From NCBI RefSeq assembly GCF_010731795.1, contig NZ_AP022591.1, positions 4,030,001 to 4,094,000 on the forward strand: a stretch of 64,000 nt of DNA, read 5' to 3'. The DNA comes from Mycolicibacterium celeriflavum. Lineage in GTDB: Bacteria > Actinomycetota > Actinomycetes > Mycobacteriales > Mycobacteriaceae. Below are positions 59,054-64,000 of this stretch, in pieces. The number at the start of each line of letters is the position of its first letter. Within the stretch, counting starts at the first letter, position 1. Under the pieces are notes generated by a model, which worked only from the letters and a program-made list of their open reading frames with translations, was not told the DNA's origin and searched no databases. The translations under genes were made by a program, and so were the position numbers.

Positions 59054-61156
59054 CTACTCGCAGGTGGTGTCGGCGGCGTTGGTGACCGCGAGATCCTCGG
59101 GAAGCTGCGTCGGAGTGCTATGGGTGCCGCGGACGACCTGCACCTGGACCGGCGACCCGCTCGGCGACGGAGCGTTCACCGTGTAGAAGTCGCTGCCCAG
59201 CACCACGCGCACGGTGTCGCCCATACCCGAGACCCGCTCGATCATCGGGTTGGCGAAGGAGGAGGCCACCGTCGCGGCCGCCTCTTCATTGCCCGGCGAG
59301 AAGAACACCGTCGTCGAGTCCAGCGGATCGGGGTAGTCGTCGGGGGTGGTGACGTTGAAACCGTGCGTCTCCAGTTCGCTGGCTGCGGTCGCGGCAAGTC
59401 CGCTCTCGCCGGTGGAGTTCGACACCTGAACCGTGATGTCGGCCGGATTCGTGGTGATCGCGTCGACCAGTTCGCTCGACGGTGCTGAATCGTGGGTCGG
59501 CGCCGCCGACTCGGGCTGGGCGCTCATCGACTCGGGTGTGCCCGGCACCGGGGTGTTGTCGGCGTTCTTCTCCTCGGGCAGCGGATCGTCGTTGATGATC
59601 GCGTCGAAGATCGCGCGCGTGTCCTCCTCGCGCAGATGTTCGTTGCCGTATTCGTCCATGTAGCCCGTCGTCGGGACGGTCAGGAACGTGATCCGGCCCG
59701 CCGCGATGCCCTGGATCGACTGGCCGAGCCTGACAAGGTCCTTGGTGTCCATGTTGTCGACGTAGCTGTCGTTGATGAACATGTTGACGACGTTGTTGAG
59801 CTTCGACAGCGAGAAGAACACTTCCTTCGAAATCAGCTCGCGCATCAGCGAGGACAGGAACAGCTGCTGACGTTTGATTCGCCCGTAGTCGCCGTTGGTT
59901 TCGGTGGTCACCTGGCGGGCGCGCACGTACTGCAGTGCCGTGTGCCCGTCGACGATCTGGCGGCCGGCCTTCGGCAGCACTGTGCCGAGTTCGTAGTCCT
60001 CGAGCGGTGTGGTGCTACACACTTCAACGCCGCCGAGAGCGTCGACCATCTTGGAGAAGCCAGCGAAATCGACCGCCATGAACCGGTTTATCGACAGACC
60101 CGACATCTTCTGGATGACCTTGACCAGACACTTGGGGCCACCGACGGCGTACGCGGAGTTCAGCTTGTACTCCGTATAGACCTCCTCGGCCCCGTACATC
60201 GGCGAGTCCGGATCGGTGATGGGTCCATACGTGCGGGTTTTGGGATCCCACGGCTCGCACTTCATCGGCTCGATCGCGAGGTCACGCGGAAACGACACGG
60301 CCACAACACGTTCCCGGTTCGCCGGGATGTTCACCAGCATCACGGTGTCTGACCGCGCGCCCGCGGCGTCCTCGGTGGTGCCCGCGCCCATGTCGCTGTT
60401 CTCGCCGATCCGGCTGTCGACGCCGACGATCAGGAAGTTCTCGTCACCGAACTGCGCGTTCGGGTCGAGGATGTCGCGGGAGTCCGGGTCTAGCGCGGAG
60501 ATCCGGTTGAGCATGTTGTTCTTGGCGGTCTGCCACTGCCATGCCCCGCCGGTCAGCGCGAGGGCCAGCACGGCGAGCACGGCTGTGACCGCACGTCCGG
60601 CGATGACCGCCCTGCGCCGACTGCGGCGCGGTTTCGAATGCGTGCGACGCGTGGCCGAGTGCGCCGCCGGCACCCTGCTCGGGCGGCGCACCAGCGCCAG
60701 GTCGGGAAGGTCCGGATGGTCGTGCAGCACCGGCAGGATCTCGGTGTCGTCCGCCTCGGTCTCGGCGGGCGCGTCCGGTCCGGGCACCGCCTCGATGATC
60801 TCGGTGGGCGGTGACGGCGGTGACGGCGGTGCAGGGGGTGCGGGGCGTTCGGTGGGGGCCGGTGGTTCGGGTTCGCGGCGCCGACGGCGCAACTCCGGCG
60901 GGACCGCGGTGTCGCCCGACAGCTTCGCGATCAGGTCGGCGACGGTGACGCCGTCGGTGTGGTTACCGGTGGACTCACCATCGGCAGGGTCGTCGGCGTC
61001 GGCTGCCAATGGGTCTGACCTGGCAGATGGTCGGGAGACGCCCCGACGCTCCCACGGCGCCGAACCAGCCGCCGGTCGCTGGCTTCGGGTGAGCCATTGG
61101 TTGTCCCCGCCGGTCGGGTCCCCGGGGCCAGGAGTGGCGTTGTCGCCGTCACTCAT
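59054..61156 (-). CDS. LytR-CpsA-Psr (LCP) family cell-wall ligase
   Basis: A 700-residue protein. A long disordered, proline-rich cytosolic N-terminus (about 180 residues) precedes one membrane helix (about 185-206). The extracytoplasmic LCP domain follows (VGVDSRIGE, FPRDLAIEP, and VRARQVTTETNGDYGRIKRQ with the pyrophosphate-binding Arg residues), then a LytR_C domain (VQVSNSTGESGLAATAA). LCP enzymes attach arabinogalactan to peptidoglycan. It corresponds to Rv0822c. Confidence 0.92.
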   Translation of the reverse strand: MSDGDNATPGPGDPTGGDNQWLTRSQRPAAGSAPWERRGVSRPSARSDPLAADADDPADGESTGNHTDGVTVADLIAKLSGDTAVPPELRRRRREPEPPAPTERPAPPAPPSPPSPPTEIIEAVPGPDAPAETEADDTEILPVLHDHPDLPDLALVRRPSRVPAAHSATRRTHSKPRRSRRRAVIAGRAVTAVLAVLALALTGGAWQWQTAKNNMLNRISALDPDSRDILDPNAQFGDENFLIVGVDSRIGENSDMGAGTTEDAAGARSDTVMLVNIPANRERVVAVSFPRDLAIEPMKCEPWDPKTRTYGPITDPDSPMYGAEEVYTEYKLNSAYAVGGPKCLVKVIQKMSGLSINRFMAVDFAGFSKMVDALGGVEVCSTTPLEDYELGTVLPKAGRQIVDGHTALQYVRARQVTTETNGDYGRIKRQQLFLSSLMRELISKEVFFSLSKLNNVVNMFINDSYVDNMDTKDLVRLGQSIQGIAAGRITFLTVPTTGYMDEYGNEHLREEDTRAIFDAIINDDPLPEEKNADNTPVPGTPESMSAQPESAAPTHDSAPSSELVDAITTNPADITVQVSNSTGESGLAATAASELETHGFNVTTPDDYPDPLDSTTVFFSPGNEEAAATVASSFANPMIERVSGMGDTVRVVLGSDFYTVNAPSPSGSPVQVQVVRGTHSTPTQLPEDLAVTNAADTTCE

Positions 61157-61310
61157 GTTCCTACCGGCCTCCGACTCGTATCGCGTGCAGCACAGGAGTG
61201 TGCGCCGGTGCCGCGCGCCGTTGCTTCAGCACCTGGGTGGCCCCGCGACGGGAGCTCATTACACACGAGACTCATATCGTACTGAGACATCCTGAGAGAT
61301 GTGATGTCGG

Positions 61311-61334
61311 AGTCGTCTCGGAAAAGAGACGACT
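61311..61334. repeat. Perfect 9-base inverted repeat upstream of the LCP gene
   Basis: AGTCGTCTC (61311-61319) and GAGACGACT (61326-61334) around GGAAAA. It lies in the 199-base gap between dus and the LCP gene, upstream of the LCP promoter region (a TACGAT is seen on the minus strand nearby). Either an operator or a hairpin; the gap shows nothing else. Confidence 0.45.
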
Positions 61335-61355
61335 GCGAGACGGCCGGGATCTGGG

Positions 61356-62528
61356 TCAGCCCCCGGAGTGCATGACCTCGGCACCGGCGGGCACGGTGCA
61401 GTCGTCCGGATCGGTCAACCAGCCCTCCGGCAGGGCGACGGCGGCCGCGGAACCCTGGCGGCCGCGCGGTCCGGTCGCAGCGTCGGGAAACGGCACGGCG
61501 GCGTCCAGCCTGCCCAGCAGCGTCTCGAGCTCGGCGAGGGACTTGACCAGCGCCAATGACCGCCGCAACTCGGCGCCGGCGGGGAAGCCGTGCAGATACC
61601 AGGCGATGTGCTTGCGGATGTCGCGCATGCCCTTGTCCTCGCCGAAATGTGCGGACAGCAACTCGCCGTGCCGCAGGATGATCGACGCCACCTCCCCGAG
61701 CGTGGGGGGCGTGGGCGCCGGGCTTCCGGTGAAGGCCGCCGACAACTCGGCGAACAACCACGGCCTGCCGAGACAGCCACGACCGATCACCACGCCGTCG
61801 CACCCGGTGGCCGACATCATCGCCAGCGCGTCCGCGGCTTCGAAGATGTCGCCGTTGCCCAGCACGGGCACACCGGTGACGTGTTGCTTGAGCGCCGCGA
61901 TCTGGTCCCAGTCCGCCGTGCCGGAGTAGCGCTGCGCGGCGGTGCGGGCGTGCAGGGCGACCGCAGCCGCGCCCTCCTCGGCGGCGATCCGGCCCGCATC
62001 GAGATGGGTGCGGTGGGCGTCGTCGATGCCGATGCGGAACTTCACCGTCACCGGAATATCGGTGCCTTCGGTGGCACGCACCGCGGCAGCGACGATCTGC
62101 CCGAACAGCCTGCGCTTGAACGGCAGCGCCGCGCCGCCGCCGCGCCGGGTGACCTTGGGCACCGGGCAGCCGAAGTTCATGTCGATGTGGTCGGCCAGGC
62201 CCTCGTCGGCGATCATCTTCGCCGCGGCGTAGGTGTTCTGCGGATCGACCGAGTACAGCTGCAGCGACCGCGGACTCTCATCGGGGGCGAACGTCACCAT
62301 GTGCATGGTGGCGGGATGCCGTTCGACGAGGGCCCGCGCAGTGACCATTTCGCACACATACAGGCCGCTGACCGTGCCGGCCCTGGCCAACTCGAGTTCG
62401 CGGCACAGCGTGCGGAACGCGACATTGGTCACACCGGCCATCGGGGCCAGTACGACGGGGCTGCGCAGCCGAAGCGGGCCGATCAGCAGTTCGCGCGGTT
62501 CGGCCAGGACCGTCATGACGCCAGTCAC
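61356..62528 (-). CDS. dus: tRNA-dihydrouridine synthase
   Basis: A 390-residue FMN enzyme reducing uridines in tRNA D-loops. FMN site VLAPMAGVTN, catalytic Cys in NFGCPVPKVTRRGGGAAL, and VLGNGDIFEAADAL in the barrel. The GTG at 62528 overlaps the desA1 stop (GTGA); the ATG at 62516 is an alternative. It corresponds to Rv0823c. Confidence 0.93.
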   Translation of the reverse strand: MTGVMTVLAEPRELLIGPLRLRSPVVLAPMAGVTNVAFRTLCRELELARAGTVSGLYVCEMVTARALVERHPATMHMVTFAPDESPRSLQLYSVDPQNTYAAAKMIADEGLADHIDMNFGCPVPKVTRRGGGAALPFKRRLFGQIVAAAVRATEGTDIPVTVKFRIGIDDAHRTHLDAGRIAAEEGAAAVALHARTAAQRYSGTADWDQIAALKQHVTGVPVLGNGDIFEAADALAMMSATGCDGVVIGRGCLGRPWLFAELSAAFTGSPAPTPPTLGEVASIILRHGELLSAHFGEDKGMRDIRKHIAWYLHGFPAGAELRRSLALVKSLAELETLLGRLDAAVPFPDAATGPRGRQGSAAAVALPEGWLTDPDDCTVPAGAEVMHSGG

Positions 62529-63523
62529 GTCGAGCTAGCGGCCAGGACCTTCTTCGCGGACAGCTTCTCGGCTTTGCGTGCCTCGCGCTCGAGGCGGCGC
62601 TGCTTGGACTCCTCGAATTTCTGCGAGGCCTCCTCCAGCTCCTCGACGAGCACACCGAGGTCGTCGCGCATCCGGGCGGCCTCGCCGGTGAAGTCCTCGC
62701 GTTCGAAGATGCGCCACTTCTTCAGCACCGGCATCACCACGTCGTCGAGGTGGATACGCGGGTCGTAGACGCCGCCGACCGCGATGATGACGGCCTTGCG
62801 GCGAAACTCCGGAACCGTGTAACCGGGCATCTTGAAGTTGCGCAGCACCCGGTGCAGCGAATGCATCGCCTGGTCCGGGGCGATATCAAACCCAGCAGCC
62901 GACACATCGCGATAGAAGATCATGTGCAGGTTCTCGTCGGCTGAGACCCGGGCCAGCAGTTGGTCGGCGACGGACTCGTTGCACGCCTTGCCGGTGTTGC
63001 GGTGCGAGACGCGGGTCGCCAGTTCCTGAAACGTGACGTAGATGACCGAATCGAACAGGCTTTCCGCGAAGAGGTCGCCCTGTTGGTTTTGGCCGGGAGA
63101 GAAGCCGCGGGTGACCTGCTCGACGCGCAGCTGTTCCAGCTGCACGGGATCGACTGCGCGGGTGACGACGAGGTAGTCGCGCAGCGCGATGCCGTGGCGG
63201 TTCTCCTCGGCCGTCCAGCGATTCACCCACTGTCCCCAGGCGCCGTCCATGCCGAAGTTCATCGCGATCTCGCGGTGATACGACGGCAGGTTGTCCTCGG
63301 TCAGCAGGTTCTGGATCATCGCGACCTGGGCGACCTCTGACAGTTGAGACTGCTCGGGGTGCCAGTCCTGGCCGCCGAGGGCGTAGTAGTTCTTGCCGTC
63401 CGACCACGGGATGTAGTCGTGCGGGTTCCAGTCCTTGCGCATCGACAGGTGCCGGTTGAGGTTCTTCTCAACCACAGGCTCGAGCTCATGCAGCAGGTGC
63501 AGGTCAGTCAAGTTCTCGTGCAT
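62525..63523 (-). CDS. desA1: Acyl-ACP desaturase DesA1
   Basis: A 332-residue diiron desaturase. Iron ligands are in EENRHG and DENLHM. Near-identical stretches to M. tuberculosis DesA1 (Rv0824c) are NPHDYIPWSDGKNYYALGGQ and WGQWVNRWTAEENRHG. DesA1 desaturates meromycolate precursors and is essential for mycolic acid synthesis. AGGAGG and AGGA motifs precede the ATG. Confidence 0.95.
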   Translation of the reverse strand: MHENLTDLHLLHELEPVVEKNLNRHLSMRKDWNPHDYIPWSDGKNYYALGGQDWHPEQSQLSEVAQVAMIQNLLTEDNLPSYHREIAMNFGMDGAWGQWVNRWTAEENRHGIALRDYLVVTRAVDPVQLEQLRVEQVTRGFSPGQNQQGDLFAESLFDSVIYVTFQELATRVSHRNTGKACNESVADQLLARVSADENLHMIFYRDVSAAGFDIAPDQAMHSLHRVLRNFKMPGYTVPEFRRKAVIIAVGGVYDPRIHLDDVVMPVLKKWRIFEREDFTGEAARMRDDLGVLVEELEEASQKFEESKQRRLEREARKAEKLSAKKVLAASST

Positions 63524-63612
63524 CGATCCTCAGTCCTCCTCGCCTGCATGGGTCATTCGTGCTCCTCGCTTGCGGGAAGCCCTCCAGTTATCTGTACCTG
63601 TTGGTTGCACTC

Positions 63613-63642
63613 AATATATCTGTGTACCCCGGTGACATTCAA
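63613..63642 (-). promoter_or_regulatory. desA1: Promoter of desA1
   Basis: TTGAAT (63637-63642) and TATATT (63613-63618) on the minus strand, spacing 18. The predicted leader is about 80 bases, in contrast to the many leaderless genes here. It allows room for leader-level control. Confidence 0.5.
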
Positions 63643-63735
63643 GTTCCGCCAGCTGTGTCACGTATGCACCACCAGTCGCATCCGTGCGTTGTAGTATCCC
63701 CGGCGGGCAAACGTCGACGCCCGAGCCGAAGCATC

Positions 63736-64000
63736 ATGAGACTTGGAGGCGGCGCGTTGCTCAAGCCGTGGAATCTGCTGGCCGCTGCGCTCGCCGCGGC
63801 GGCAGCATCGGGTGTTGCGCTGGTCGGAGCGGGCGCGGCTGCGGCCGTCCCCGACGTCGTCGACCGGACATACAGCGACGCCCAGAAGATCATCCAGCGG
63901 GCAGGCGGAAACGCCGTGATCGCGACGCGGGTGGGAAGCGGCGCAGACGAAGCCGAGTGTTTGGTGACGAACGCCTGGGATGCGGCCGTCAGGCGGCCGA
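63736..64000 (+). CDS. Secreted PASTA-like domain protein, 5' part
   Basis: ATG at 63736; the frame is open to the window edge (88 codons seen). Residues 10-38 are an Ala-rich signal peptide. The mature part opens VPDVVDRTYSDAQKIIQRAG, close to a PASTA repeat, with one Cys in EAECLVTNAW. PASTA domains bind peptidoglycan fragments; no kinase is seen. Divergent from desA1. A TAGTAT about 30 bases upstream may be its -10. Confidence 0.65.
   Translation, partial: MRLGGGALLKPWNLLAAALAAAAASGVALVGAGAAAAVPDVVDRTYSDAQKIIQRAGGNAVIATRVGSGADEAECLVTNAWDAAVRRP

Noticed and set aside
1..64000. tRNA, rRNA, prophage or conjugative genes
   Set aside because: No cloverleaf-like sequence, rRNA segment, integrase or phage structural genes were recognised by reading; only the IS481-type element is mobile.

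Overview
The window is chromosomal DNA of a high-GC actinobacterium, almost certainly a Mycobacterium/Mycolicibacterium. The evidence is mycothiol synthase (mshD), the GlnR regulator, an MCE protein, LmeA, encapsulin/Cfp29 with its dye-decolorizing peroxidase, DesA1, and a gene order that I recall as parallel to Mycobacterium tuberculosis Rv0770-Rv0824c. Fast-grower features are the complete pstSCAB operon beside phoU and many extra regulators and P450s. The species cannot be fixed from the sequence alone. No tRNA, rRNA or CRISPR array was seen.

Layout. 1-5.8 kb: end of a dehydrogenase, a CMD-family protein, a conserved hypothetical, a lipoprotein, a WXG-type protein with tandem C-terminal repeats, and a CYP125-like P450 with a TetR regulator. 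5.8-25.8 kb: purine genes purD, purB, purC, purS and purQ, interspersed with an esterase, TetR regulators, an amino-acid permease, CYP126, a TDT-type transporter, an intact oligopeptidase B, glutathione peroxidase and an FAD dehydrogenase. 25.8-29.4 kb: an accessory insert bounded by two inverted copies of a palindromic repeat. It holds an EspC-like/WXG-effector/membrane-protein triad, which is the best candidate for an undescribed type VII secretion effector-immunity system, and a beta-propeller lipoprotein. 29.4-33.2 kb: encapsulin-DyP operon, M18 aminopeptidase and small genes. 33.3-40.4 kb: purL with coupled membrane genes, an SDR, an orphan MCE gene and an SCP-2-like gene. 40.4-41.7 kb: an IS481-family element with a frameshifted transposase. 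41.9-47.9 kb: purF, purM, DUF3073, YgfZ and aminodeoxychorismate lyase. 47.9-52.4 kb: a possible structured RNA element, a nitrobindin-like protein, and the lmeA-thiX-DUF4395-cysA-sseC sulfur cluster carrying a polycysteine leader peptide. 52.5-59 kb: glnR-mshD, then the phosphate system pstSCAB and phoU with matching PHO boxes. 59-64 kb: LCP ligase, dihydrouridine synthase, desA1 and a truncated secreted PASTA-like protein.

Functionally, purD, purB, purC, purS-purQ, purL, purF and purM supply most of the de novo IMP pathway as dispersed transcription units. Most gene heads here have a TANNNT -10 hexamer 6-8 bases before the start codon, so most of the purine genes and many of their neighbours look leaderless. 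Two further coherent themes are sulfur (thiosulfate sulfurtransferase under a cysteine-sensing leader ORF, and mycothiol synthesis) and phosphate (pst/phoU under RegX3-type direct repeats).
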